The notes under the pieces were generated by a model. That model searched no databases. It was not told the origin of the DNA and worked only from the letters and a program-made list of their open reading frames with translations. From NCBI GenBank assembly GCA_030710605.1, contig CP092872.1, positions 94,706,922-94,770,921 of the forward strand: a DNA stretch of 64,000 nt, in the 5' to 3' direction. Source of the DNA: Cordylochernes scorpioides. Lineage: Eukaryota > Arthropoda > Arachnida > Pseudoscorpiones > Chernetidae. A program made the translations under genes and the position numbers. Position 1 is the stretch's first letter. Each line of letters opens with the position of its first letter. Below are positions 10,155 through 20,853 of this stretch, in pieces.

Positions 10155-10945
10155 TGCACTCATGGACAAAACTTAAGGAAGTGGAAAGTCTTTGTTGTCG
10201 CCAGTCGTCTGTTCTTTTGAAGGAAACAGGGACAATTTTGTTCACACTTGGTTATCTGGTTTGTCTTCAATAAAGGTCACTGTAATATCTTTCAGAGTTA
10301 TTGTCTCAATCCCGATATACATGGTAAAAGGTACAACTTCCTTAAGTTTAGTCCATGAGTGTATATTGGTTATCTCGTGTGTCTTCAATAAAGGTCACTG
10401 TAATATATTTCAGAGTTATTGTCTCAATCCCGATATACATGCTGAAAGGTACAACTTCCTTAAGTTTTGTCCATGAGTGTATATTGTTTATCTCGTGTGT
10501 CTTCAATAAAGGTCACTGTAATATCTTTCAGAGTTATTGTCTGAATCCCGATATACATGCTAAAAGGTACAACTTCCTTAAATTTTGTCCATGAGTGTAT
10601 ATTGGTTATCTCGTGTATCATCAATAAAGGTCACTGTAATATCTTTCAGAGTTATTGTCTGAATCCCGAAATACATGCTAAAAGGTACAACTTCCTTAAG
10701 TTTTGTCCATGAGTGTATATATGTGTGTCTTCAATAAAGGTCATTGTAATATCTTTCAGAGTTATTGTCTGAATCCCGATATACATGCTATAAGGTACAA
10801 CTTCCTTAAATTTTGTCCATGAGTGTATATTGGTTATCTCGTGTGTCTTCAATAAAGGTCACTGTAATATATTTCAGAGTCATTGTTTGAATCCCGATAT
10901 ACATGCTGAAGGGTACAACTTCCTTAAGTTTTGTCCATGAGTGTA
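10155..10945 (-). repeat. MITE-A array, six to seven 118-bp modules
   Basis: Begins with an ACTCATGGACAAAACTTAAG terminus and the unique MITE-A half. The module ending GTCCATGA then recurs at 10351, 10469, 10587, 10705, 10815 and 10933, giving spacings of 118, 118, 118, 110 and 118. The array ends in GTGTA, so the whole array is bounded by the two transposon ends. Confidence 0.93.
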
Positions 10946-11246
10946 TATCCCTTGTAGGAGCCAGTAGGGGGAATTGGATGGAGGACGTGTGTAAGCTTCT
11001 TTTACTAATTTAACTGCTACCTATTTCCATATATCCCATGTGGATGGCAATTCACTGCAAGTAGATCTTTCTATGTCAGATCTTCTTAGTTATTCTGTGA
11101 GTTGTGTACTATGTGGTATTATGAATATATCCCGTGTATGCTGAATGACACCAGGTTATCTGCAAGAGGATCTCCATTCCAATATCAAAATGTAATTCTA
11201 GTTTAAGTGGGCGAAAAAAGATAGAAAATATAGACAATACAATATT
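10946..11246. other. No recognised gene
   Basis: Single-copy AT-rich sequence without a coding signal. Confidence 0.5.
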
Positions 11247-11362
11247 TAAAAAATCAATAAGCTTGAGGGATGAGTATCTTTAGCAAATAAATTTATTTCA
11301 ATCTTTTGGGCTCAACCGCCCTTCGACAGGAAAATTACGCTACTGACGTTTTCGGATCTAAT
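11247..11362 (-). mobile_element. One arm of the 59-kb palindromic element family (M6)
   Basis: It matches in order the left arm of 59351-59652: AATCAATAAGCTTGAGGGAT, TTTATTTCAA, GGGCTCAACCGCCCTTCGAC, AGGAAAA, GTTTTCGGATCTAA. Only one arm is present. On the minus strand it contains a CTGTCGA..GGGC..GCCC hairpin followed by an AATAAA-type run. Confidence 0.75.
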
Positions 11363-11789
11363 CCATATATATATACACACGAAGAAGCCGAAAATATACT
11401 ACAGTTATGCAAAGAGCTGATTTACATAGTGAATAAAACAATAAAACTGAAATTTAAGCATACATATATAGAGAATTTGAATGTCTACAATATGAACTGA
11501 TATGGAATAAGACAAAGAATATGGCATATTTTGGAAAAACAATATTATTAAAAGCTATATGTTTCTTTGATATTTGACCTGTTATGTAATTAGGTATGAG
11601 AAACTGACAATGTTTGTCTTTCTCCCTGAAATCATGAACAATGAAGAATCCTATTGAACATCCTATCCTGGATACCATCTCCACATAACTCACATTTCAG
11701 TATCATCAGAATCTGTATATTATAGATGTAACGTTTCAAATTTCAAATTACCTATGGTAATTTATAGAAATGTATTTTTGCTAAAAAAA
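11363..11789. other. No recognised gene
   Basis: AT-rich, with an AT dinucleotide run near 11365. No coding signal. Confidence 0.5.
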
Positions 11790-12180
11790 TATCTTTATTA
11801 TGTATTTAAAAGGTAAGTTATTCGAGCTAAGACTCTTCTCAACGCTTCTAAAATTACGAAGTATACCTGTTAGAGTTTGAAGAAGTATTTGCTATAAATA
11901 TCTTTATTATGTATTCCAAAGGTAAGTAATTCGAGCTAAGGCTCTTCTCAACGCTTCTAAAATTACGAAGTATACCTGTTAGAGTTTGAAGAAGTATTTG
12001 CTATAAATATTTTTTTATTATGTATTTAAAAGGTAAGTTATTCGAGCTAAGGCTCTTCTTAACGCTTCTAAAATTACGAAGTATACCTGTTAGAGTTTGA
12101 AGAAGTATTTGCTATAAATATCTTTATTATGTATTCCAAAGGTAAGTTATTCGAGCTAAGACTCTTCTCAACAGGCCTAT
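11790..12180 (+). repeat. About 3.6 tandem copies of a 109-bp unit
   Basis: Each unit contains AGGTAAGTTATTCGAGCTAA, CTCTTCTCAACGCTTCTAA and ATTACGAAGTATACCTGTT. The last unit is cut by CAGGCCTATTTATAAG and followed by TGTTGAAGAGCCTCGACTCG, an inverted partner of the CTCTTCTCAACA end, so the array lies in one arm of a foldback. Confidence 0.9.
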
Positions 12181-12916
12181 TTATAAGACGACCCTTTAGT
12201 CTGGTAAATATGTCTGTTGAAGAGCCTCGACTCGAAAGTTTTATTTTTGAATAATAAAGATATTTATTTTGAAAATAAATCCTCTCTAAACTAAAAAAAA
12301 GGGTCTGTATCTTATAGTATCTCTAAGTAGGCAAAACAGATCACATAGATTAATTTCTTGTAAATATGTAAATAAATTATGTATATATATGTAATTGTGG
12401 TGAATAAAGTGGATCAATGAGTGAATCGGGTTGGGTAGTTCTTGTTAGAGTAGATTCCGTATATTCCGTGGTAAATGTCAAGTTGAAGACAAATTAAGAA
12501 CAAAGCGATATTCTATCCCAACTACAGGGAGATCAAAGCTTGTTCTGATCACCATTAGAGAGAGCCAATCAGCAATCTTAGAAACAAAAGTACCGCCCTG
12601 TGTTGGTACATCGTGTCACACGACCCACACACAACTTTCACGCATCATCCAATCTAAAAATAACGCCGTGCGCACTCAACATTCCCGATCACAATAATTC
12701 AATAAGTTCCAATATTGAACTTTGGGTGAATCTTTTAAAAAGTCACGTTTTAAATAGGAAATTAACTTCGATCATCAATATTCTGGAGACGTCTTTCCAG
12801 AAATTTCATTCCCTTCTTCCTCACACTGCACACACCATTGCTGATTCTACTGTCTTCCACTCAACTTTACTGACGGTGTTGTTAGAGACTTTAACACAAT
12901 TGTAGAGATATTCTTA
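12181..12916. other. No recognised gene
   Basis: Mixed single-copy sequence. A 101-codon open frame at 12600-12905 has no motif I recognise and is treated as chance. Confidence 0.45.
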
Positions 12917-13195
12917 CTAGCCGAATGACCCGGGCAATGCCCGTGTTTTACCCGATTGAATGTTTTGATTCAAATACTATTTGTTACAATTATAAATTGG
13001 CGCCTTATATAAATGCATATGTTAGTTAATAACTATAGCCTATGTGCTTTATCTGTCTATGTACTGTTGGCTTCCGTAGGCGTCTCTTACTGGGAAAAAG
13101 AAAGAGAGGATTCCATTTGGTTATTAACTAATATATGCATTTATTTAAGGAGCGACCCGCTCCAACACAATGGTTACAAAAACGAAAAAGCGAGT

Positions 13196-13235
<40 letters not shown>

Positions 13236-13344
13236 GCAAAGGTGGCGTGATCGTAGCCGACCAATAGGAGGGCGCCATTCCAAAAAAAAGCAAACGGTGA
13301 CAGAGATGACTGAAGAAGAATGACGCTCGTAACTGTATATAGAA
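12917..13344 (-). mobile_element. Helitron-like non-autonomous element, copy 1
   Basis: On the minus strand the element ends with ACGGGCATTGCCCGGG, a short hairpin, 10 bp before the terminal CTAG followed by T. This is the Helitron 3' signature (hairpin near CTRR, inserted between A and T). The 5' end TTCTATATACAGTTACGAGC is shared with copy 2 at 33799. The body holds inverted GCATATATTAGTTAATAAC words and a 39-base G run at 13196-13234. No Rep/helicase gene is present. Confidence 0.75.
13196..13234 (+). repeat. Run of 39 G residues
   Basis: An uninterrupted G homopolymer inside the Helitron-like element. The inverted copy at 33910-33923 has a short C run at the same place. The exact length may be an assembly estimate. 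Confidence 0.95.
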
Positions 13345-13354
13345 TTCCTGGTTC

Positions 13355-13527
13355 AAATTCACATTAATAGGTACCGCTCAGCAAGAGCAACCTAGTTCAC
13401 GATAATTGAAACAGTGAATAATATGTGAAGGTTATTCACATATTAAACAAAACTTTAACGCGGGATTCAATCCCGGTTCATGACTGTCGGGAATCGAGGG
13501 TGTTACCCTCTCATCCACCGACTTTTT
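13355..13527 (-). mobile_element. SINE2 copy 1 (tRNA-derived type)
   Basis: On the minus strand the head GTCGGTGGATGAG is followed by CGGGATTGAATCCCGCGTTAA, a B-box-like arm, and a tail with AGGTTGCTCTTGCTGAGCGG. The same arrangement is found at 48542-48718, where 12-bp target duplications flank it. Confidence 0.75.
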
Positions 13528-13544
13528 TATATTCTTATTGCATT

Positions 13545-14095
13545 AGAGAACCATCTATAGATAGATAATAAAACTAAAAAACGCGAATTTTAAATTATTT
13601 TTGAATCAAATAAAATAAATTTTATAGTATCCTTCTACTGTTTATTCTCATATATACACTCATGGAGACAAAACTTAGAAGGAAGTTGTACCTTTTAGCT
13701 TGTATATCGGGATTTATAGAATAACTCTGCATTAGCGCGCCATCTACAGGTAGAAAATAAAACTAATAAACGCGATTTTTTTTCAATCAATTAAAACAAA
13801 CTTTCTAGTATCCTTCTACTGTTTGTCACGTATACACTCATGGACAAAACTTAGAAGGAAGTTGTACCTTTTAACATGTATATCGGGATTGAGACAATAA
13901 CTCTGAAAGATACACTCATGGACAAAAATTAGAAGGAAGATGTACCTTTTAACATGTATATCGGGATTGAGACAATAACTATGAAAGATACACTCATGGA
14001 CAAAACTTAAGGAAGTTGTACCTTTTAACATGTATATCGGGATTTAGATAATAACTCTGAAAGATATTTAATACATATAGTGACCTTTATATATA
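13545..14095 (+). repeat. Composite of alternating M1 and MITE-A pieces
   Basis: Two similar blocks, each pairing an M1 end (CATTAGCGCGCCATCTA) with a stretch ending TATCCTTCTACTGTTT and then a MITE-A terminus (ACACTCATGGACAAAAC). They are followed by three shortened MITE-A modules at about 13835-14065. A composite of two MITE families has itself been duplicated in tandem. Confidence 0.7.
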
Positions 14096-14537
14096 AATTA
14101 AATCGGATAGATAGTGGGACATTTCGTTTGTAGTTTTTATTCAGCAAAGCTTTGCAATAAATGGTTTCATTTTTGATGATTTGAAGGTGATCGTGTTTTA
14201 AGAGTGTTGATGTGTAATTCGGACTTGTGTGTAATGTATCCTATTTTAACACATTCCTGACTTTACAATTTTATAAAATAAACAAACAATACAGGGCTAG
14301 GTGTCTTTAACTATTCTTCATCTCTTTCTAGCTTACTCGGGGCAACATGTCCTTGAGCAGGAGAACTAGACCGCATAGCGCGTAGAGTGTTAACATATTT
14401 TTAAAATAAACTTAGTCTTCTTAGCTTGATTATTAATTTTTGCCTCTTTTTTCGCGTTTTACCTAATCTCGAATTTTGGGCTGATCAAAAGGGGGGTTCT
14501 TTCTTTAATAAAAGGTTATTCCTTGATAGAATAAATA
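14096..14537. other. No recognised gene
   Basis: Single-copy sequence, AT-rich. No coding or RNA signal seen. Confidence 0.5.
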
Positions 14538-14552
14538 GGGGGGGGGGGGGGG

Positions 14553-14866
14553 GTCGGTGGAAAGCTGGTTAAACCGTTTGGTTTTCGACCACTACGACCC
14601 GGGTTCGATTCCCGCATTGGACACTTTTTTTCTGATTTAAAAAAAAAACATGCTCCAATCGCCCCCGATTCTTGTCAAAAGTCAAACCCCACCAGCGAGT
14701 TCAAGTAACCAAACGAGACTCTGGCACATTTGTAAGTGCAAAGTCGAACTGCTTTTCACATGTGTAGACATGTGGTGCGCTTACAGTAAAAGCAGTCGCT
14801 AACTACCCACCATGATTATCATGGCCTGTACCACGTGTACTTAGGGATAAGTAAAAAAAAAGAATA
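14553..14866 (+). mobile_element. SINE1 copy, near full length
   Basis: Head GTCGGTGGAAAGCTGG..GGTTTTCGACC..CCCGGGTTCGATTCCCGC carries a good polymerase III B box (GGTTCGATTCC). The body has CAACCCCACCAGCGAG, CTCTGGCACATTTGTAAGTG and ACCATGATTATCATGG, and the tail is ACTTAGGGATAAGTAAAA. A G run (14538-14552) precedes it. tRNA-derived by its B box; the parent tRNA is not clear. Confidence 0.85.
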
Positions 14867-14870
14867 AATA

Positions 14871-15404
14871 GACTATTTAAAGACTTAGAAGGTTTATTTG
14901 ATCATTACAAATGACTCCAGGATTCTGATAAGATAATCAAAAACATTTTGGTAACCTTTAAGACAAACGGGAAGTTTGGAGTGGTAAATATGCAATACAG
15001 TCAATACAAACTATTACATACTGAACGAACAGACTACATATGATATTATTAGTTATCTCTAGTTAAGTAATGCGCTAACCATTATAACGATATATATATC
15101 TCCATATTCATCTAACTAATTAGAAACTGGGGCAATTAAACGTAATTATCGCGCTAATTGGTTAGTAATTTACAAACCACAGGCTCTCTAATCGAACGGT
15201 GTTTTTTGCCAGGTGTAGCTGGGTTGAACAAAGATAAGACAATGTCATATTCCTCACCCCATTCTCACTGTGCTATAGCTATTCCTTAACTGAAAATAAC
15301 GGTAGGAAATTGATATATAAAAATAAATGTCGACTCTCAAAGAATGACACTTAGTTTTAACGTCTATTTTGACGGAAGAGGTGACCTTCATTTCTATAGA
15401 TCAA
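14871..15404. other. No recognised gene
   Basis: AT-rich single-copy sequence. The last 40 bp resemble an M2 arm (GTCTATTTTGACGGAAGAGG). Confidence 0.45.
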
Positions 15405-15890
15405 TATCCTCCGACAAAATTTCCATCTATATTTTGGTCATAGATTTGGTCTAGCCATTCTATCAGTTAAACACCTCTTCCCATCCCTGGACACTCTTAT
15501 TTTTCCGTTCATCATTACTCTTCATAATTCATCCTTTCATACCTCATCCAAAAAGGTTAGAAATAGTCAATATTTCACCTTGAAATAAATTTAGATTTTT
15601 CATTGAAAAGAAACTCATGCGGTGAAACTTTAAGTGTTGTTTTACAAACACCTCTTTGTCAGATTGTGAAGATTCCATTTGATCCCTTGTGGATCTCATG
15701 TAATAAAACCAGTCCTGGACTGAAAAGGGCCATTAGCCCGAAATTATGGTCTTCAGGTGGGTTCTTCTCAGTTTACAAAATATGATGTAGTGGCTTTGTC
15801 ACCGACCTGAGTCCGTTAGTCGTTCAATATATGACGTTTAGTTTGAGTATCTATTTTGACGGGAGAGAGGAGACCTTTATTATAGTTAAT
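15405..15890 (+). mobile_element. Foldback element M2, copy 2, decayed
   Basis: Carries M2 landmarks in order: TTTCCATCTATATT, AAACACCTCTT, GATCCCTTGTGGATCTCATG, a degraded hammerhead (15710-15758) and the right arm GTCTATTTTGACGGGAGAGA. The left inverted arm is mostly lost. Confidence 0.7.
15710..15758 (+). ncRNA. Degenerate hammerhead ribozyme (M2 copy 2)
   Basis: Stem II GGGC/GCCC and GAAA are intact. The core reads CTGAAAA, so the essential G after the variable base is lost. Stem I is CCTGGA pairing with TTCAGG, against CCTAGA/TCTAGG in copy 1: one A-U pair has become G-C on both sides. This covariation supports the fold even though this copy should be inactive. Confidence 0.7.
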
Positions 15891-16153
15891 GTCAGGTAAA
15901 TCAACAGGATGTTTGAGTTTTATAGAGAGATCGGACACTTGAAACCCCAAATATAGCACCATGTCAGGCGAATAAGGATCATAGGCTAAAAAAAGAACTA
16001 AACATGGTATATCGCGGCAACTACATCATTACTCGCCAGAGGTTGAAGTGTAGACGTTGACAAGGTTCTGGACTAGATAACAACAGACGGAGTTGAAAAA
16101 TACAATAATGGCTGCAGTTCTGACATGTGCAAGACAAGGGGATACTTCCATAG

Positions 16154-16562
16154 TATACTCATGGACAAAACTTAAGGTGTTTGTACCTTTCAGAATGTAT
16201 ATCGGGATTCAGATAATAACTCTGAAAGATATTACAGTGACCTTTATTGAAGACACTCATGGACAAAACTTAAGGAAGTTGTACCTTTTAACATGCATAT
16301 CGGGATTCAGACAATAACTCTGAAATATATTACAGGGACCTTTATTGAAGACACACTCATGGACAAAACTTAAGGAAGTTGCACCTTTTAACATGTATAT
16401 CTGGATTCAGACAATAACTCTGAAAGATATTACACTGACCTTTATTCAAGACATACGAGATAACCAAGTGTGAACAACTTTGCCTTTGTCTCCTTAAAAA
16501 AAAAAACAGACAACCGGCGACATCAAAAACTTTCCATTTCCTTAAGTTTTATCCATGAGTAT
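16154..16562 (+). repeat. MITE-A with three tandem modules
   Basis: Starts TACTCATGGACAAAACTTAA. Three modules each contain a GTATATCGGGATTCAGA-type word. The unique half (AACCAAGTGTGAACAACTTT, A run, GACAACCGGCGACATC) and an inverted terminus ending GAGTATA follow. Confidence 0.85.
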
Positions 16563-17758
16563 ATATATACACAAGTGAAATATATTACCAAGAGACCTGA
16601 AACAACCTATTAAAAAGTAACACTAAAACTTTTATTTATTTTATAGATTAATGAATTAAAAATATTTTGATTTTCTCACGAGAGGTCCTTTAATTTTAAA
16701 TCTAGTTTAGCAATTCTAGTTTTATTTTTTTTATCTATAAAGGATGATCTTCTGTTATTTTATTCTGATGTGTATGAATGATGAGTATCTATATATATTT
16801 ATTAAATTATAGGTTGATTTTTTATTTACCTACAAAGGATGATGTGTGTTCTGTAAGTTTGTTCTGATGTGTATGGGATATAACTATCTGATGTGTATCT
16901 AATTTTTAATTAAAAAGGCATATATTGGATCAAAATATCATTTATTTTACCAATATTTCAGTTGGCTTAACGCCAACCTTTATCAAGGTCTTATAACATT
17001 TTAAAGTGTGTCAACAACAAACTCAGCGCCACATAACGTCAACAGAATCAAAAACAGAAAAAATATATTGAATATTCTGTGTAGAACACATAGGGATATG
17101 TAAATAACGATCTATGCAACTGGGATATTCTACCCAAGTTATTATTACTTCGAATAGAGAATTGAAGGAATTTAGGAAGGCAGCCGATAGTTGAGGCAAA
17201 GTTATGGTGAATCAGACGATGCCTCCGGGACATCCCTAGAAATGGCGGGAAAAAATATATAACAGAAAAGATAAGTCTTATGCCAAAATGAATGAGAGAG
17301 AGAAAATATTCCATTCACAGACTAACTAAGTTTTTATTATTTTTGACCATGTTTATAATAACAGTAATTTCGTAATTGGGTATAACTTTTTTTTTTGTTT
17401 ATTATTATTCTTTTAGTCGCGCGCGTTTAATTTATCTGCTGCCTAAACCTTCTGGGAATATTTATTTTCGTCTGCACGCGTAATTACGATATTTAATTAT
17501 CAATTTATTTAACAAATTTACATACCATGTTTTTGTCTATATAAGTTCGAAATCAATACAACATATAAAAAAAATTACAATTCCAAAAAAAAAAAAATCT
17601 AGGTAAAAGTTTCTTAAATTAACCAAATAACTGCTGTTTTTATTAAATATGCAAATAATAGCGGTGAATAGATGTGCCTAATTGAATACGAATATTTTTT
17701 ATGAGATTCATTTGACTAATTCCATTTTTATAAAAGAAAATTTCGCTTATTTTCGTTA
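16563..17758. other. AT-rich region; one hammerhead-like hairpin
   Basis: No gene seen. At about 16940-16990 the minus strand reads CTTGATAAAGGTTGGC, then GCCAAC, TGAAATATTGG and AATAAA, resembling the hairpin-plus-GAAA-plus-AATAAA modules found in the foldback elements. An 88-codon minus-strand frame at 17048-17314 has no recognisable motif. Confidence 0.45.
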
Positions 17759-17855
17759 TGACCAAGTGTGAACAAAAAATTGCCTCTGTTTTCTTAAAAA
17801 AAAAAGACCGGCGACATCAAAGACTTTCCACTTCAAGTTTTGTCCACGAGGGTAA
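17759..17855 (+). mobile_element. MITE-A, unique half only
   Basis: GACCAAGTGTGAACAAAA, A run, GACCGGCGACATCAAAGACT and an AAGTTTTGTCCACGAG terminus are present. The module half is absent. Confidence 0.75.
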
Positions 17856-18636
17856 AACATTACCAACCTGAAATTCTGATTGTTTACTAAAATTTAAGGT
17901 GTTTATAACGTTTATTGAAGCAATTCTTTCAGGTTTAGAATAACAGGAAAAACCCAAACGATAACAAAATGAATGCAGGGTGACCAGATTTCAAAACATT
18001 CTATATTCTATGAGATATAATCTAATTGAAATATTATTCCATAAAGTATCTCGCAAGGAAGACGAAGAAAAAAAATATTCAACGAATAAAGAAAAAACCA
18101 TTAGAATTGAATTTATATTTGCTTCCTAGAATAAGGGAAAAGTAATTTGAGACTAAAAACTTTTTTCTTTAAAAAAAAAAACGAAGAAAATTTTGAAGAA
18201 TTTGCTAAGTATTGGTATAATGGCGGATTGTCCATATTATTACCATTTTATTATATCCAGTCCATTAGAGAATTTGGTAGATCTTCCATTGTGAGGAGAG
18301 GAATGTAATTATGCCATTTAAATCTACACAAACAATGGTTTTAATTAATAGTTAAATATAGAGAGAGCGCCCCACAATAACTATTATATTTTACTATCTC
18401 GTAATTAACTCGTGCTCTCTCGCTCTCAAGATATTAATTAAATAATATTTAATTACATTAAATATAGTAGAACAATATCCAATTAGAAGTTGGACAAATT
18501 CTTCATCGTTTCTTGCGTTCTATTTTAATTAGTTTTTAAATAATCCTACAAGAAATTAAAGTTAACGCAATTTTCCTTAGTTTTATTAAAATTAACTTTT
18601 AGAATTTTGAAAATACATATGTAAATTAGGGATCAA
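17856..18636. other. No recognised gene
   Basis: AT-rich. A short inverted pair of GAGAGAGCG-type words at 18360-18425 flanks an AT-rich centre. No coding signal. Confidence 0.45.
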
Positions 18637-19089
18637 CATATATAGTCACGACCGTCTTTCCACCGTCAATTCCTCATGTCACGGATGCGCGCGCATCATC
18701 ATTATGATTATTATCACTATCTAATGATAATAATAATAATTATTATTATTATATTATTATTATTATTTTATTATTAATTTATATAGTCACGACCGTCTTT
18801 CCTCAATTCCTCATGTCACGGATGCGCGCGCATCATCATTATGATCATTATCTTCTATAGAAGCTTCTATCTTTATAATTATGTATATTTACAAAAAGTC
18901 AATTCGCTCGCTCATCTAGCGGTGAAAATGAGGGGTAATACAAGCTGACCTAATGTACACGTAAAGTTTGGAGCGGGACGTTTCACAAGAGTGACATCCA
19001 CGGCTCCAATTTATAATTGTAACAAATAGTATTGGAATAAAAACATTCAATCGGGTAAAACACGGGCGTTGCCCGGGTCATTCGGCTAG
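18637..19089 (+). mobile_element. Helitron-like element, copy 3, with duplicated 5' end
   Basis: The 3' end matches copies 1 and 2 closely: AAACACGGGCGTTGCCCGGG hairpin, then TCATTCGGCTAG followed by T. A 5'-like sequence, TATATAGTCACGACCGTCTT with TTCCTCATGTCACGG, occurs twice (about 18639 and 18780), separated by an ATT-rich microsatellite at 18716-18778. Confidence 0.65.
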
Positions 19090-19204
19090 TACTACATATA
19101 TAATTCATCTACAATAAATTGAAATCAAATATTTAGGTGTTACTTTTGATATCATTTATGTCTTCCATCTATAAATTTTTATAATACTCAATTTGTTACA
19201 TACC

Positions 19205-19565
19205 ACGGAAATTTCTAAAGTTTTTTAAATAGAATAAAGGCAGTGGAAGATTCAAGTTGCTTTTGTGGTATTGAGGAACAAACATCAAGACATCTACTGA
19301 TCGATTGCCCAGCATTTCAAGATTATAGAATGAAGAATGAACTAGTTGTTTGTGAACTTAACGATTTGATTTCCGATAAAAAAAAATCATATTTAAAGTT
19401 CAATTCACATTTTGTAAATACATTCTAAACTTTCTACAAAATCTGGATCTCTAATGTTTTCATGCGTTGAATAATGTAAATAACTTATGTAAATAAACTT
19501 TTCTCCTTGTTTGGCGCAAATATCCCTTGCGGGATATAGCGCTTTGGAAATAAAATAATTGTAAT
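19205..19565 (+). pseudogene. LINE ORF2 C-terminus and 3' end
   Basis: A short frame encodes SSCFCGIEEQTSRHLLIDCP, the Cys/His cluster found at the C-terminus of many non-LTR ORF2 proteins (CxC..H..CP). It is followed by a 3' UTR with a hairpin at about 19520-19545 (ATATCCC, then GGGATAT) and AATAAAATAATTG at the end. It is a 5'-truncated retrotransposon copy; the clade cannot be assigned from this piece. Confidence 0.75.
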
Positions 19566-19942
19566 CTATACCTCATGTTCCCTCTTTTTATCCTACTTAT
19601 TTATTTCATCTATACCATTTTGGTATCTATATCATGCCATTTATGTATTCTGCATGTTCCCCAGATATTTAACCAATTAAGCATGTGGGGGACATGAAGG
19701 GGAGGAAAATTTGGCAATCTACATAGCCAAGTAATCTTCAACAACTTCATCAAAAATTGAAAAGGCTTGGTCTAGCATTCTACAAGAAGCCATAGAAATA
19801 ACTATGACAGTATGTCTTACCGTATAGCTGCTTGTATATGTGTAAAAGGAAGACACACCAAATATTGATAAAAAGCTGTGAATATAAAAAATTTACATCC
19901 TTTTTAAAAAAAATTTCAATCAATTATTTTTCACAATAACAT
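19566..19942. other. No recognised gene
   Basis: AT-rich single-copy sequence. No coding signal. Confidence 0.5.
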
Positions 19943-20188
19943 TACAGTAAACTCTCCTATAACGCGATTAATGTGTTCCGTATTGTATGAAATCGCGTTA
20001 TAGGAATTCGCGTTGTACGAAATAAAACTTGTATAACGCGAATGTTGTTAGGGTAAATTGTTAGTGACAAATATCATGTATTTTATTTTATAACGCGTTT
20101 TATACGAAAATTCGCGTTGTATAAATAAAATTGTCGCAATTTTTTTTATCACGTTGTAAAAACTCGTGTTATAGGAGAGTCTACTGTA
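19943..20188. mobile_element. pogo-like MITE, third family
   Basis: TA-flanked, with termini CAGTAAACTCTCCTATAACGCG and the near complement TTATAGGAGAGTCTACTG. Internal words TAACGCG and CGCGTTATA repeat in both orientations. Confidence 0.85.
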
Positions 20189-20284
20189 TATAGCTCACCA
20201 AATTTCAGAAAATTTGCATAAGTATTTCTGAGTGATACTTTGTGTGACCAGTATAACCAGTAATATAAATATTCGATTTCCAAC

Positions 20285-20525
20285 AGCCACGATTAAGGAT
20301 TGAATCCCGCATTGGAAACTTTTTTTTTTATGAATAAAATAATCGCTCCAATGGCTCCCGATTCTTTCAAAATTCCAACCCCACCAGTGAGTGGTGTAAA
20401 GTAACCAAACAGAGGCTCTGACATATTTGTAAGTACAAAAAGACAAACTGCTATCTTCATATGTAGACATGTGGTGCTCTTACAGTAAAAGCAGTCTCTA
20501 ACTACTACCCACCATGATTTTCATA
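20285..20525 (+). mobile_element. SINE1 copy with eroded head
   Basis: GATTGAATCCCGCATTGGAA, a T run, CCAACCCCACCAGTGAG, GCTCTGACATATTTGTAAGT, and CCACCATGATTTTCATAG follow the SINE1 order. The tail lacks the CTAGGGATAAGC end. Confidence 0.75.
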
Positions 20526-20682
20526 GTATATACAACACACAATAACAATAAAAATCCTGTTGAAGAACCTATGCTCGAAATTTAGCCTTCTCACTCTATC
20601 TAAATAAATGGAATTCATTACCTAATTTGATTTTATTTATAATATGGATTTAAAAAAAAAAACTATACACTACGTTAACCTT

Positions 20683-20853
20683 ATTTCTTGAAATTAAAGA
20701 TACTTCGGCCAGTGAATCTTTTTTATTATCTTGACGTTTCGACAGAAATATTTTGTCATCTTCAGGAGCAAACAAAAATTAAAACATTTAGTAATACTTA
20801 GAATTATTTTTAACGCCTTGCTACTGGCTGAAGTATCTTTATTTTCAAGAAAT
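20683..20853. mobile_element. MITE with TTTCTTGAA ends and a hammerhead-like hairpin
   Basis: Inverted ends ATTTCTTGAAATTAAAGATA and its approximate complement at 20824-20853, each joined to a CTTCGGCCAGT-type word. On the minus strand at about 20728-20757 it carries CTGAAGA, T, GACA..TGTC, GAAACGTC, which resembles a hammerhead core with a one-base interruption of stem II. The GGCCAG arm is also found at 50338-50434. Confidence 0.65.

Noticed and set aside
13013-13362. Frames encoding glycine or proline runs
   Set aside because: Produced by the 39-base G run inside a Helitron-like element; no other coding evidence.
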